NCBI RefSeq assembly: GCF_001411555.2
Contig: NC_049903.1
Location: 26,052,270 to 26,116,269, forward strand
From: Juglans regia
Lineage: Eukaryota > Streptophyta > Magnoliopsida > Fagales > Juglandaceae
Direction: 5' to 3'
DNA: 64,000 nucleotides
The notes beneath the pieces were generated by a model, which ran no database searches, was not told the DNA's origin, and was given only the letters and a program-made list of their open reading frames with translations. This document shows, one piece after another, positions 33,854-46,559 of the stretch. The number at the start of each line of letters is the position of its first letter. Within the stretch, counting starts at the first letter, position 1. The position numbers were made by a program, and so were the translations under genes.

Positions 33854-34289
33854 ATTTGCTATATGTTTGAACTATACAAGCAATTTAGGCGACATCTCTT
33901 CGTGATGTATACCATCAAACTTAAATTAATTATTACGTTTAAAACTCATAAATCATATATACATGATATGCATGTATATACATACATATATATATATATA
34001 TATATATTAATGATTGATTATAATTGAATGTTTTGTACAACATTTCTTATGTCCAAAATTATAATATAATACTACTTGGGTGTGATAGCCGACAGAAAAC
34101 CTAAACAAAAATCGCGCATGTTTAAACTTAAGTATAAGAGAAAAGATAGAGAGAGAAAAATTTTGCTTTACATAAGATTTTCTTGAAATTAAAAAGTAAT
34201 GAAAATAATATAATTAAACATATAGAATTTATTAGAGAGAGAGAGAGAGCCAGAGAATCCGCATGGCTACCACTTGGCTGTCATATGGC
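33854..34289. other. Spacer with TA and GA runs
   Basis: A TATA microsatellite (about 33,984-34,008) and a GA run (34,233-34,248) are present. No gene is seen before the CACTA-2 border. Confidence 0.5.
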
Positions 34290-34292
34290 AGC

Positions 34293-35160
34293 CACTATAA
34301 GAAATTTTAGTTTTGGAGACGAAATTATTTAGGGATGAAATTTATTATTAGAGATGAAATTTCATCTGAAAAAATGGACGATTTTATAAAAACGTTTGAA
34401 CGGCTAAAAATCTGTTCGAACCAGATCTTCTATCACGAATTAGGTCGTCTCAAAACATCAAAACCGTTTAAATAGTTCAAAATACGTTCGAATTAATGTT
34501 TGTTCGAATAATAATCTTGGCATGAAAGTAATTTATTTTGGCAAAGAAAGTTCAAATCCGTTCGAACAAAAATTGGTTCGTTTGAACGTGAAAGATTTTG
34601 GGGGGAAATTTGGCAGGAAGGTTGCAAGATCCTTCGAACACAACATTTATGCATTCAAACGGAACATTTTGTGGGAAATTAAATTAAAATTGGCAGGAAT
34701 TTTTTTAAATCCTGTTCGAATGGAACATAAAATATTCACGAATTCATAAGTTAATTTTATGTAATTAATGTAAAAATATTTTAGTGATTTATTTTATGTT
34801 AAATAAGATTTTTAACATAAATATTAAGTGTTCTATATACATATACTTTTATATATATAGTAATAAAATTAGATATATAATAAAATTAAATATATATATT
34901 GTACGTTTGAATTGCCTATTATTACTGTTCGAACGGTTTAATTATGTGTTCGGATGGAAATTTACAGCGTTCAAACTTATGTAATATGTTGGCGCCATTG
35001 ATAAGATGTGGCGGGATTAATTTGCGCCAAATTACAGCATTCGAACGTCTATAATTGACGTTTGAACTGGGTGAGTTGAATTGACCAAGACGGGAAAGGT
35101 TTCCCACTTCCCTGTTTTCGGGTTCGAACGGTTAATAAATTTCATCCGAACGAGAAAATA
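34293..35160. repeat. CACTA-2 left subterminal TTCGAA array
   Basis: GTTCGAACG and one-base variants recur many times in both orientations at about 34,409-34,720 and 34,915-35,150. The core is its own reverse complement. Matching copies lie at 35,615-35,690 and at the right end. The likely role, by analogy with En/Spm, is a binding site for the element's own protein. Confidence 0.75.
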
Positions 35161-36109
35161 AGAAATAAGATGTCCAGAAGCACAAACGTGCTGGACATTT
35201 GTGAAAACTGGTCTTGAGATACATAGAGTGTGAGAAAGAGAGACCATGATTGTTGGGAGATAGAGAGACCATGATTGTTGGGAGATAGAGAGACCATGCT
35301 TGTGCTGGACATGAATTCTTTATTTCTCTTCAACTTGGTAAGTCTTTTTACTTTTATATTCTATTTTCATGGAATTTTTTATTAAAAAATTTAAATTTAT
35401 GTTCTTTTAAACTCAAACTAATTCTTTTCTCTTCTGTTTTTGCACAAAAGATTAAAGTTAGAAGCATATATTTGTGTTTGGATGTGGGAATATGAAAATA
35501 TATTTGTGTTTGTACAATGTTTGTGATATATGCATCTTATGAGTTTGTGTTTATCCCATGAATGTGTTTTCTGAGATTGTGTTTGTCTCTGTTTCGTGTC
35601 TGAAATATGGGTTGCAACCGTACGAACACAATGATTTCTAGTTCGAACGCATTATCATGTTCAAACAGATCTTAAAGTGTTCGAACGGGTGTACTCCTAT
35701 GTTTTAATACTTAAACTCAAATTGAATAATTAAAAGATAATTTAATAAAAACTATAAGGTATAATTAAAAAATAAGTAAATTTAAATTATAATTAATACT
35801 TGAAAAATAAGAAACATATGAATTATCTCATAGTTAGTTAATTATTAAAACTTATAATTATTAAGAATTATTGATGATTTGGAATGTGATTTGGATTGTG
35901 ATAGTTGTAGGAGTTGGTTTACTAGTTAGGAGCTAGATGGATTTTAGAGTTATTTTTATATGCAATTGAACCTTAGATTCGTTTGAGAGTTCTAGCCAAA
36001 TATTCTCTTCAAGAATTTTTGGATACAACTCTTGAATTGTCCAAAGCAGACAGTTTGGGGTTCTATCATTTATATGGTGGATATATTCAGTTTAAACTCT
36101 CGTGTTTCA

Positions 36110-38815
36110 TAGAATTGGGAGGATGCAAAACGAGAGTTGTACGAGGGGTGCACTTATCATAGCAAGTTGTCTTTCACGGTGAAGTTGCTCCATATTAAAT
36201 CTATTTGTTGCATTTCTGCCAAAGCCATCAACATGTTGCTAGAATTATTGAAAGAGGCTCTCCCTCAAGATAAAGTAGTACCCTGCAATTTTTATGAAGC
36301 GAGGGCTAGGATTTGATTATAATATCATTCACACTTGTAAAAATGATTTGTGTTCTCTTCTTGCTGCAATATGCAAGATTTGATTCATGTCCTATGTGTC
36401 ATGAGTCAAGATGGACATCCAAAAAACGTAATATAACCCAAAAAGTGTTAAGACATTTTCTGTGGATTCCTTGACTTTAAAGATTGTTTATGTCCCAGTT
36501 GACTGTGAAAGATATGTCTTGGCATCACACAAAAGGAGTCCAAAATGAAAACTTCCTCTTGCATCCTGCAGATTTGTTACAATGGAAGAAATTTGACGTC
36601 GACTATCCATGGTTTGTCGAAGAACCTCGCAATGTATGTCTTGGTTAAGCAACGGATGATTTTAATCCATTTGGCAACATAAGCACTTCTCATAGTACTT
36701 GGCCTGTCATATTAATGCCTTATAACTTGCCACCTTGGATGTGTATGAAGGATTCATTTTTTATGATGACTTCACAAATACTAGGGGCAAGGTCACCAGG
36801 GAATGAATTAGATGTATATCTACAAGCACTAATTGCAGAGTTAAAAGAGTTGTGGGATCAGGGTGTCAGTACATATGACGCATGCTGCAGTGATGTAGAC
36901 AAAAAATAATTTTTCAGCGTATGGAAACTTGTGCGGGTGGAGCACAAAAGGTAAAATGGCTTGTCCTATTTGCAATAAAGGTACATAGTCTCAGTGGTTG
37001 ACAAATGATAGGAAATTATGTTTAATGGGACACTGTCGATATTTACCACATAATAACAGATGACATTCAAATAGAATGATGTTTGATGGAAGGGTTAAAC
37101 GTAGGTCATCACCGCCAGAGTTGTCTGGAAATGATATTATTGCGCAGTTGGGGATGTTTCAAAAAATAGATTTGGGAAAGATACAAGAGTTCGAAAGAGA
37201 AAACGGTAAGCAGTGGAGTTGAATTGAACAAAAAAAAAAATTTCGAATTGCCATACTTGTCTAGCTTGACATTGCGCCACAATCTAGATGATATACAAAT
37301 TGAGAAAAATATATGTGAGAATATATTGGGCACTCTGATGTCAATAGAATAGAAGACAAAAGATATAGTTAACTCTCGTAAAGATTTAAAGGAGTTGGGG
37401 ATAAGACCAGAGTTGCATTTACAAGGTAATGGGTTATCAGTATATATGTCCATCGGATGGTATACACTTTCAAATGATGAGACAAGGAAATTATGTGATT
37501 GGTTCATGACAATCAAATTACCCTATAGTTATGCTTCAAACATGTCTAGATGTGTTTGAATACATGATTGGAAGATAACTGGTCTTAAGAGTCACGACTG
37601 TCATGTATTTTTGCAGCGTCTATTGCCGGTTGGTGTGCGTGGAAAACTTACTCGAGATGTTTGTACAACTCTCACAGAATTAGGGAGATTTTTCAGGGAC
37701 ATTTGTAGTAGAATGCTGAAAGTTGATGCATTGTTAAAAATGAATGCTGACATTGCAATGATACTGTGCAAATTAGAGAGTTTGTACCCACTTTTATTCT
37801 TTGATGTAATGGTTCATTTGGCTGTACACCTACATTGTGATGTTTTAGTTGCTGGCCTAGTCCTGAAGGTTTGATTATAGAGTCATACATTGATAATAAG
37901 TAGCATACATTTTGTTCAATGTATTTTTGTGGGGTTGATACTAGATTTACGAGACCAGATCAAAATTATGAAGGTGGAAAAATGGGAGTCTGATCGGCAT
38001 TTTTCGTATTTTCCTAGACTGTACGTCTCATAGGCGCACAAGGGGGTTATGACCTATGTGGGCAAGAGTTTGAAAAAGCTCAATAGCATATCTTGAATAA
38101 TTGCGCAGAGATTGACCAATATTTAAGGTTAGTAATGATCCTCTAAATAAATAGTATCTAATTTAGGAAAACTGGCCATCCAATACAAAGGATGTTTGGT
38201 GCGTGTATATAGATTTCACACAGCTGACGAAGAACGATATAGGAAAACTTAAAATTGTGGGGTCGTAGTTGAAGGAAGCGATGGACATGATAACATTGAC
38301 TTCTATGGAATTGTGGAAGATATCATAGCATTAAAGTACGTGGGAGATATATGGTATGGCTATTTAAATTTAATTGGTGGGATATCTCAAATCCTAGGTT
38401 GGGAGTGCGTAGTGATAAATATTTTGTAAGTATCAATACATCTCGCACATGGTATAAGGATGATTCTTTCATTCTCGATTGCCAAGCAAATCAAGTTTTT
38501 TATTTAGATGATCTGGAGTAAGGGAACTCATGGCGGGTAGTGGAGAAGTTTGCACCAAGAAATGTATATGATTACATTCCAAAGGCTGATGAACGACATG
38601 AAGAAGTTGATAGTTCAGCAAATAAAGAAACATATCAAGAAAATGAATCAGGCATCAATTTATTTTTTGATCTAAGCCAATATGACATGGTCTCATCGCG
38701 TAGAAAAGATGTTCAACCTGAAGTAATTGATGGTGAAATGTTTGAAGAAGATGAATCAACTGAAGTGCCTAGTGAGGATGAAGGCGATTGGTCAAGCAAA
38801 ATTGATAGTGAATGA
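36110..38815 (+). pseudogene. TNP2 transposase pseudogene with DUF4218 and DUF4216 remains
   Basis: A TNP2 segment opens near 36,113 with LYEGCTYHSKLSFTVKLLHI and MLLELLKEALP, and continues with shifts to an open piece (36,715-36,909) with YNLPPWMCMKDSFFM, RSPGNELDVYLQ and ELKELWDQGV. A DUF4218-like part follows at 37,560-37,874: SHDCHVFLQRLLPVGVRGKL, LCKLESLYPLLFFDVMVHLA. A DUF4216-like part (38,200-38,500) has GVVVEGSDGHDNIDFYGIVE and RTWYKDDSF. The tail (38,540-38,815) is acidic, ending EDEGDWSSKIDSE. The N-terminal MDKSWM-type domain is missing. At least ten stops or shifts are visible, so this is an old transposase remnant in the usual domain order. Confidence 0.85.
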
Positions 38816-38901
38816 ATTTCAAACATATATTTTTGTAAGTATTATTCTTATAAATATCCGTAATGTTTGTTGGAATAATAATTTGTAATAATTTCAAACA
38901 G

Positions 38902-40520
38902 ATATGCCTCCCAAATACAAAGGAACACGTGTGCCATCTCCATCTATTACCGACTCCCTGTGCAATTCACCTACCATCAATAGCGGGCCAACATCACCAG
39001 ATCTAGAATAAGATATTTTATTAAATTAAATCACATTTTATGCTCAATTTAAGTAATATATATCTATATAATAAAATAATTTAATTAAAATATATGTTTT
39101 AATTACTGTATATATAGCTCTTGTAAGCCAGTGCCAAGGTCAAGGTACTACGATGGGTGTTTGCATAGAACAAGTAAGGAAAGTGGGTAAAATTAAAGTT
39201 GATATTCCTGATTATCACACCGTTGGCTCCAGAGATTCAGCAGCGTGTTTTGTTTTTTATGTTGGTACGCTTACTTGCACGTATGCACTGATGACTACAT
39301 ATCCTCATAGTCTAAAGTTCTCTAAGATGTAAAAGACCACATAAAAAATCATTGCCTGGTAATAAGCTATATCCCAAGCAACTAAGTATATAACATGTTA
39401 ACAGAAAATTACTTTGTATTTATAATTTTTAAAAGGATGAGTATGAACTTAATTTTGGCCGACCCGAGAATCGATTAATGGTTAAGGAACTGATGTCGAA
39501 TGCATTTTAGAGGTACAAAGGTCGATGTCATGCACACTATAAGAAATTTAGTACTACAACAGAGGCGCGCCAAAATCCATTCCAAGCAATCCCACCAAAC
39601 GAATGGGAGAAGGTTCGTGATATGTTTGAAGATCCTGATTATCAGGTAATTTCACTGCTATATTTTTTTAATAGTATATGATAGATATATTAAATATATA
39701 AACATAATTTTTTTAGCAATGAAGTACTGTGAACTAAGCAAATAGATCAAAATTAACGATACAACATCATGCGGGTTCTCGATCCTTTCATCTTTTTTCT
39801 AAAAAAATGGTACATTATTCTCCTCCCCGTTAAATGTTAACTTATAATACACTTTTCTGACTTAAAATCTAACATAGACTTTCCTTTTGCAGGAAGAAAA
39901 AAGTCTTGTTGACTATGATCTGACCCAATTATATGCTAAAACACATAAAAATCGTGATAGTATTTGGACTAGTCCTGAAGCAGAGGCAAATTATGTTAGT
40001 TTAAATTTTTTTAATTCCATTGTCTAGTAATATTTTTGTTACTGGCAAATTATGTAAGTTTAAATTTTTTTAATTCCATTGTCTAGTAATATTTTTGTTA
40101 CTAACGCTAACTTTAATGTTTTTATTTTTGTAGGACAAGATGATATCTCTTAAGGAAACTGTTCATCTTATAAATCATCTGTCAATAATGCTCAGATCAT
40201 TTCTCAAGTTCTTGGATCACATTCCAGATATTTGAGGGGCCTACGACGTTGTGTGAAGCCATCATCAATATCATCATCCTCTTCTTGAGCCAAATCGAAT
40301 TACGACAAAACTAAGGAATTGGAGAAAACAACACTTGAGATAAAACAATTAAAGTCTAAGGAAAAATAGTTGCTGACCTGATTAGATAAAACAACGGATT
40401 TAAAAGCGAGATTAGAAGAGAACATGCAAAAGAGATTGGGGACGGAGGTACAAAAAGATGTGTTTGAACAATTGCAGTCAATGATGTCCCAAAACTCTAT
40501 GCCACCACCACAATCTTAAA
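38902..40520 (+). pseudogene. Second CACTA gene (Transposase_24-like) pseudogene
   Basis: A start at 38,902 gives MPPKYKGTRVPSPSITDSLC. Later exon-like blocks read TMGVCIEQVRKVGKIKVDIP (near 39,150), DEYELNFGRPENRLMVKELM (39,437), NPFQAIPPNEWEKVRDMFED (39,577), then LTQLYAKTHKNRDSIWTSPE (39,925) and a coiled-coil-like, charged end with VQKDVFEQLQSMMSQNSMPP (about 40,450-40,515). Splice-like borders and AT-rich introns separate them. This arrangement matches the companion protein found downstream of TNP2 in plant CACTA elements, thought to bind the subterminal repeats. Stops interrupt several blocks. It sits 90 bases after the TNP2 remnant on the same strand. Confidence 0.75.
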
Positions 40521-40674
40521 ATTTATTTTTTCTTTAATTGTGTTTAGATTATGATGTTCCAAAATATTTGAACAATTGATGTTTGAATTACAATTTGTGT
40601 AATATTGATATGGTAATGTTGATTAAATTTGTTCTGTATAATTAATATCATTTAAACGGTAAAGAAATATTATT

Positions 40675-41063
40675 GGGAGCAGCCACTGTTGAGAGCAGCC
40701 TTTTTTGCACACACTATGTGGCATCTTCTAAACCATTCATCTCTTAAATTTGAAATTAGAGAGAGACGAGAGAGAGCTGATGAGAGAGAGATCGAGATGA
40801 GAGAGAGAGAGTGATGATGAGAGAGATAATCGAGGAGAGAGAGAGAGCTGAGGAGAGAGAGTCGATGAGAAAGAGAACCGATGAGGGATGAGAGAGAGTC
40901 GAGGAGATAGAAAGAGCTAATGAGAGAGAGAGTTGATGAGAGAGACGATGGAGAGAGAGAGAGATGAGAAGCTGGTTGGGTTTTGCACCAAAAACAAAAA
41001 CAAAAGGATGGGAAGCAGCCACGTAGTGTGTGCAATGTGTGCACAGCTATAGTGGCTGCTCTC
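40675..41063. mobile_element. 390-base TIR element with GA-rich core
   Basis: The left end GGGAGCAGCCACTGTTGAGA and right end GTGGCTGCTCTC are imperfect inverted repeats extending about 45 bases, including GCACACACTA[T/C]GTGGC on the inner side. The centre (40,755-40,970) is mostly GAGAGA with GATGAG interruptions. There is no coding capacity. No clear TSD could be fixed, so I do not assign a superfamily. Confidence 0.6.
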
Positions 41064-41685
41064 TAGCACTACTCAACGATAAATAACCAGTTCGAACGGT
41101 AAATTACTATTTATAAATCCATTCGAACAAAAAATGGACTCATTCAAACAAAAACTAACACATACAAACAACAACCAAGAAATACAGTCTGTATAGTCAT
41201 TCGAACAATAAAATATTGATTCGAACAACGTTAATATTCAAAACTCTGTACGAAGGGAAAAATTTTTAAAAATAAACAGTCTGTTCGAACATACATAATT
41301 TATGTTTGAACACAAGTCATTTGAGGAATTTATTGGTTTGAACACTCCGTCTGTTCGAACAGGATCAAATATGATCATTTGTTCGAATGAACATTTCTTA
41401 TAGTTCAAACGGTAAGTGTCGGTGAACCGACTGATATTATGCCATTTGAACATATTTTTTAGATAAAAAGTTTTCGTCTCAAAAAAACTTACCTGTTCGA
41501 ACAGTTTCAATTGGTTCTGCCCAATTTCGTCTTTAAAAATGATTTTTGTCTCTAAAAACCTTTTGAGACGGTCTTTCAGAGATAAAATACAGATAAAGAA
41601 TTTCATCTCTAAAAACCTTTTAGGACAAAATTAGGATTTTTTGAGACAAAAGTTTTTGTCTAAAAAAACCCAATCTTTTGTAGTG
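41064..41685. repeat. CACTA-2 right subterminal repeats and TIR
   Basis: TTCGAAC words recur in both orientations (41,091-41,505). Next to the border, GAGACAAAAN and CATCTCTAAAAACC words recur before TTTTGTAGTG. Confidence 0.75.
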
Positions 41686-41688
41686 AGC

Positions 41689-43049
41689 CATCAAGCAAGA
41701 TTATTGCTGCCTGCTAAACATGATATGCTGATCCCACTAATTAGGGATATGTGTCAGCCGACCATGAACATATATAAAGTCCTAAATCGTTTTTTATGAC
41801 GTTTTGACTCCTAGCTCTCTCTCACTTCACCTTCATCTTCTTCCCCTTCGGTAGCTAAATCCCTACTCTCAACTTTCCTCTTGGCCAAAGCGTCTATTCA
41901 AGCATCCAAAACTCAATTTACAATACTCTCTCCAAGTGAAGGTCATAGGAGCTTCCGTTTTGCAGAATCAAGTTTTCTTACTTTAGATGATAACAAAATC
42001 AAGTGGAAAGTGCAATTAAGGTTTCATGTTGAGCATGTATTTAGGGTTTGAGTTATTCTATTTTTAGGTTGATGTGTAAAATATATCATCCTCATAACTA
42101 ACATGGTAATATTTGATTTATAAGATTCAAATTTTAAAATTTCTCTCCCAAGTTAAGTTATTCTATATAAACACTTTACTAGAAGTGTTATCCAGCTATA
42201 TAAACATTTTACCAAAATTCTTATCCAGCTTATAATTAAATAGGATTTTCCTCAGGGTTTAGTTATGTATAATGTGTATAATGTATAATGTGTTAAAGTT
42301 ATGCCATATTTTGAGAGTTAATTGTGATATATAAACATAGTTTTGTGTTATTTGAATTGGGATTGTAAAAAGATAACAAATATTATAGATATAAAGTTTC
42401 CGGTTGTGATGGTTCGTACAGTAAACTATGTTTAAGTTCCATAAATGAGTGATATAAGTGATAAAGTGATAATTTAGAACATTTGGAGATTGACTAGGAA
42501 AAATTATTTAAGAGATGAAGCCTTTTGTACAATTAAATTAGGTTCAAGAGCATGTTAGTTAACCTAAATAGAGTCAAGTAGAAATCAGAAGATACAAGAA
42601 GTTGAAAAAAAGTATGAATTTTTGTAAAAGAGGGATTAGGTTTATACTATGGTGAGTTAGAGTTTGTGAGTTTATGTCACACTAAAGCGAAAATTTTGAA
42701 GTAAGGACATTTGTTGTTTGGCCGTGACATAAGTCAGACATTATGCGTGATGTTGAATAGGATTAAAAACGAATAAACATGATTTAAAGGTTGTACCGTG
42801 AAAAGGTTTAAAGAAATTATGAAATATGGAAAATTTGAGCATACATATAGGAGCCAGCGCAGCCACTACGTATAAAAATTATAATTTGTTATAGGTATAA
42901 AAATAGGACGTTAAGGTGTTAAGTGAAAATAAACAACTGAGGGCTTGTATCATTTGACTACTCAAAGGATTTTGATACATAAAATTACCATTAATTGTCA
43001 TAAGTTTATCCTCCTATGTTCTTGCCCATTTACAATTTGACTCGTGTGC

Positions 43050-43093
<44 letters not shown>
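41689..43093. other. No gene seen; TA microsatellite at the end
   Basis: A pyrimidine-rich, UTR-like stretch lies at 41,810-41,960, but no frame follows. A pure TA/TATA run occupies 43,052-43,092 and directly abuts the fold-back element. Confidence 0.5.
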
Positions 43094-43096
<3 letters not shown>

Positions 43097-43622
43097 GATT
43101 GACCTCATGCAGTAATTGACACATGTCATAATTGATGTGTGTCATCTCGTGAGCCCGGCATGTTCCAAACTATTTTTTCTTATTTTCAAAACTCAAAAAC
43201 TAAAAAGTTAGTAATTTTTTTTAATCAAAATAAGAAAAGAAAAAAAAATGGGGGTTTGTGGGAGGGGATCCCCTCTCCACTAGTGGCCGGCAAACTCGGG
43301 CTGCCACGTGGTGGCTTGATTCGGCCATGCAGGTAGTGGTCGAGCTTAGGCCACATTTGGCCACCTCATGGCGGCCAAAGTATGGCAACCACATGTGTGG
43401 CCAGATTCAGCAACACTAGTGGTCTAGCCATCGTGTGGGTGGCTGCCGATGGGGAGGGGAGGTCTCCCCTCCCACAAACTCCCAATTTTCATATTTTCTA
43501 CTTTTTTTTTCTTTTTTGATTTTTTTTCATTTTGAATTTCGAAAATAAGAAAAAATAGTTTGACATGTGTTGGGCTCACAGGAAGACACATGTCATCCGT
43601 TAATTGAGATGGACCCAAAATG
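43094..43622. mobile_element. Fold-back (long inverted repeat) element
   Basis: The left arm (43,094-43,278) and right arm (43,450-43,622) are imperfect inverted repeats. Shared words, from the outside inward, are ACACATGTCAT, GTGAGCCC, AAACTATTTTTTCTTATTTTC, and GTTTGTGGGAGGGGA. The 170-base loop is GC-richer, with repeated GGCCA words. The TA run on its left may be the target. There is no coding capacity. Confidence 0.7.
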
Positions 43623-44083
43623 TGATGGATGGATCCGATCTAAATTTTTAATACCACAAGGGGTTAATCCTAAATAAGAGTAGATGAGGCTAATCACAAA
43701 TAGGTCAAAGTACAAGGGTATGACCAAATTTTCGTTAATTGAAAATAGGCCAAACTTATTGTAGGAATCAAAAGAAGTCAAAAGCAAGGAAAATTGCAAA
43801 AAAGGGGGTCAAGATGCAATTTTTATAAATTTAGCAGCTAAGTTTCAAATAACAAAGTTTAGAAATAAAAATCATGAGTTTATGCCATATGCTAACTCTT
43901 AATCGAAAGCTTCGTAGAAAAAGAGGCTAAATTTAACACTAAGAATGTTAAGGTTTTTTGTATGCTGTTCACTCGAGTATTAATGAGCTTTGATGATTGT
44001 ATTATTTGTGAACAGTATTAATGAGCTTTGATGAACGTATTATTTTGTTGTCTGTTATATACTTTAAATATTTCTCCCACAAA
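43623..44083. other. No gene seen
   Basis: AT-rich spacer. A short direct duplication of TATTAATGAGCTTTGATGA occurs at 43,978 and 44,018. Confidence 0.5.
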
Positions 44084-44437
44084 TTATGAAAGAGCCCCTT
44101 GTGTTGTGACTGTTTCGAGGTGGTCAACCTCCAAGAACCAAGAATTAGGGAGAGAAAGTAGAGAGAGAATCAAGAAGAACAGAGAGACTTAGAGGGAAAT
44201 GAGTAATCAATCCAGAGCTGGCCTCTGTCCCAACTCACAGTGCTTCTTTATATGTGATTTATCAAAAGGCAACATATCAATGTTTACAACAAAATAACCC
44301 TCTACTACATAACGACATCATTCCTCATAACACCCACTAACTCAAATGACATCGTATCCCATTACATCCTACTAACTATTACAATAACAATTGAAAACAA
44401 CTACGTATCAGACAATTCCTAACTAACAAAACTGCCA
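44084..44437 (-). repeat. 3' LTR of the old gypsy element
   Basis: About 350 bases, pairing over about 125 bases with 60,098-60,228. The inner edge is placed at TGCCA (44,437) next to the purine-rich tract. Confidence 0.65.
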
Positions 44438-44459
44438 CGTCTTCATTCTTCTTTCCATT

Positions 44460-44680
44460 TCAGCTCCTCCGTGATTCATGACATACTCCTCCCCATAAGA
44501 GCACCTTGCCCACAATGTGAGAAAACTTCTCCCTTAACTGCCAATATAATTCCCACGTAGCATCTTCAACTTTTGCTCCTTGCCATTGCACTAACACTTC
44601 CACCACTACTCTATTATTAACCCTCTTACTCCTGCACTGTAAAATTGTTATAGGGTTAGGTGACAACTCTCCTTGCAAAT
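44460..44680 (-). pseudogene. Old gypsy pol 3' end: chromodomain
   Basis: From 44,680 leftward the frame reads GELSPNPITILQCRSKR, VEVLVQWQGAKVEDATWELY and WQLREKFSHIVGKVL, then stops at 44,460. The hydrophobic VLVQWQG...EDATWE pattern is the chromodomain found at the integrase C-terminus of chromoviruses, which directs insertion through histone marks in characterised relatives. It continues in frame from the pol segment ending at 55,746 once the insert and one copy of the CAAAT duplication are removed. Confidence 0.85.
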
Positions 44681-46559
44681 TGTAACAGCCTGCTAGAAAT
44701 TCATTAGTGAAATTTCTATTAACTTTAGGAACCTGGTGAAAACCCCATAAGTTTTTACAAATCAACCAATCGCACAGGTTTTAGTCTGTCAACAGAGTCA
44801 GTGTTATCACTCACAATGGTGCTAGAAATATGAGTTTAATTATTTGAGGTAGTTAGAATTGTCAAAATGTGAACTGGTCTACACAATTTGACTCAGTTGT
44901 TTATTTATGATTTTATGGTGCAATAACTTATTTTCATAATTTCGGCTGAAACTCCTGTTCGAAATTATGAAATTATTTCTAGGGGCACTTAGGGTTGAAT
45001 TTTAATAAATGATTTTCACTATCGGTTAATATTAATATTTTGGAATTTTCAGTACTAAGTTTATTATGTATTTTTTTGGGAGTAAATAGTAACAAGCGCA
45101 CCAATGCAGTGTTTTCAAAATCACAGTGTGAAATGTCCAAATTAGATTATAGAAGTGTTATTTGGACACTTGGAAAAATCTTAGCCGCACATAATGAATA
45201 GTATTAGACACTTGGCACAAAGAGGAACCATTAGATAGATTTGTGAAGGAAATCGAGGTGTTAGATCATGCCACCTAAGCAATGCTTTGTTTCATCTGAT
45301 CAATCAAATTGTGCCAGACCAAAGAGGGTTTCAATCCTAGCGAAACCCTAAATGTCTGGAATCCAATTGAAACTCCAAACGTTTGGTTGAAATCGAAACC
45401 CTAAACAGCTTCCCCAAACCATAAAGTTGGCCTCCAAACTCTTTTTAATCTGATTTCTAGTATTGTATTTAATCCCTTGATTAAATCACTTCTACATGCT
45501 ATTAATTAATCAAATCCTTGTTATCACATCATCATCCAACCTATTAAATCTTGAAAAGTTGATTGGGTTAAGAAAAATTGATTTTGGACTTGATAGCATC
45601 TCAAACCCTAATCAAACCCCTTTAAACCCTAAATTGAAGCCCACTTGGTTGAGACCCATCAAGGCCCACGAATTTGGCCACCTTGACAAAGCTTCTTGAA
45701 GAAGTTTCCTCCCCCACATGACAGACCATCTATTGCCATTGGCTGCACCCAATAGTGCCTTGATGTAAAGGAGAAATCCATCCCATCAACCTCCATATCT
45801 CACAGCTGCTGCAGGCAGTCTTTGCCCCTCACTATTCTCCACTTTATGTCATATATCCACCTCCTATCATGTGTTATTTTGTGATTTTGGTGACTTTTGT
45901 TTGATCATTTAAAGTATGGTTGATCTTAAGATGATGTTACGAATATGTTAGAAGTAAAATTTGATTTTTTGAAATTCTTAGAGATGTTTTGAATAAGATC
46001 AAAACTTGTGATTCAAAGGTTTGTTTTTAGTTAAAAAGTTTAGATCTTTTTACTAAAAAGTTTTGGGTTGATGATTAGTAAGTTCTTGTTAGATGTTTTA
46101 ATTATGATTTTAAACTTAGGATATGAAGATCTTTGTTGCAAAAATTTGGTTTGATCATGAGTTTTGAAATTAGAAAAAATGCAACAAAAATCAAGGGGAA
46201 AAATCCTAGGGATGTTTTGGCCATAGTGTGTTTTCCATAGTTGTGATTTGTTTTAAATTTTTCTGAGTTGATATTTGAGTTGATGACAAAATTTACATGA
46301 GGAATGTAAATTTTAAAAATTTTTGGAGTTAGGATGTGAAATCCTTAAGTTAGGGATGAAATGATAATTTTTTCACATGTAGAGGAAACAATGGTAATTT
46401 TACTTTAAGTTATCTCTTTTCACATTTCTAATTGTTAGTAATTAAATTTCTAACTTTTAGAACACCCTCTTATAGTTCCTCGTGTTGCATACTTTATTCT
46501 CGTAGAACGCGACTATCGAGGTAAGTTAGCTCTTAACTTACTATCAGTTTACTGTGTAT

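Larger units (their letters stand above)
34290..41688 (+). mobile_element. 7.4 kb En/Spm (CACTA) transposon, decayed, TSD AGC
   Basis: The left end is CACTATAAGAAATTTTAG (from 34,293). The right end, read inward from 41,685, is CACTACAAAAGATTGGG. AGC flanks both sides (34,290-34,292 and 41,686-41,688). Next to both ends lie GAGACGAAA-like words and many copies of a palindromic TTCGAA core, usually as GTTCGAACG. Inside, in order and on the plus strand, are remains of the TNP2 transposase (36,110-38,815) and of the second CACTA gene (38,902-40,520). Many stops make it inactive. It carries a small nested TIR element at 40,675-41,063. Confidence 0.85.

Noticed and set aside
40670..41044. Two Ser/Leu-rich frames on the minus strand
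   Set aside because: They are reading artefacts of the GAGAGA core of the small TIR element.
44681..44765. Extension of the chromodomain frame to 44,765
   Set aside because: The part right of 44,680 reads the solo LTR in reverse. The true pol frame comes from 55,746.
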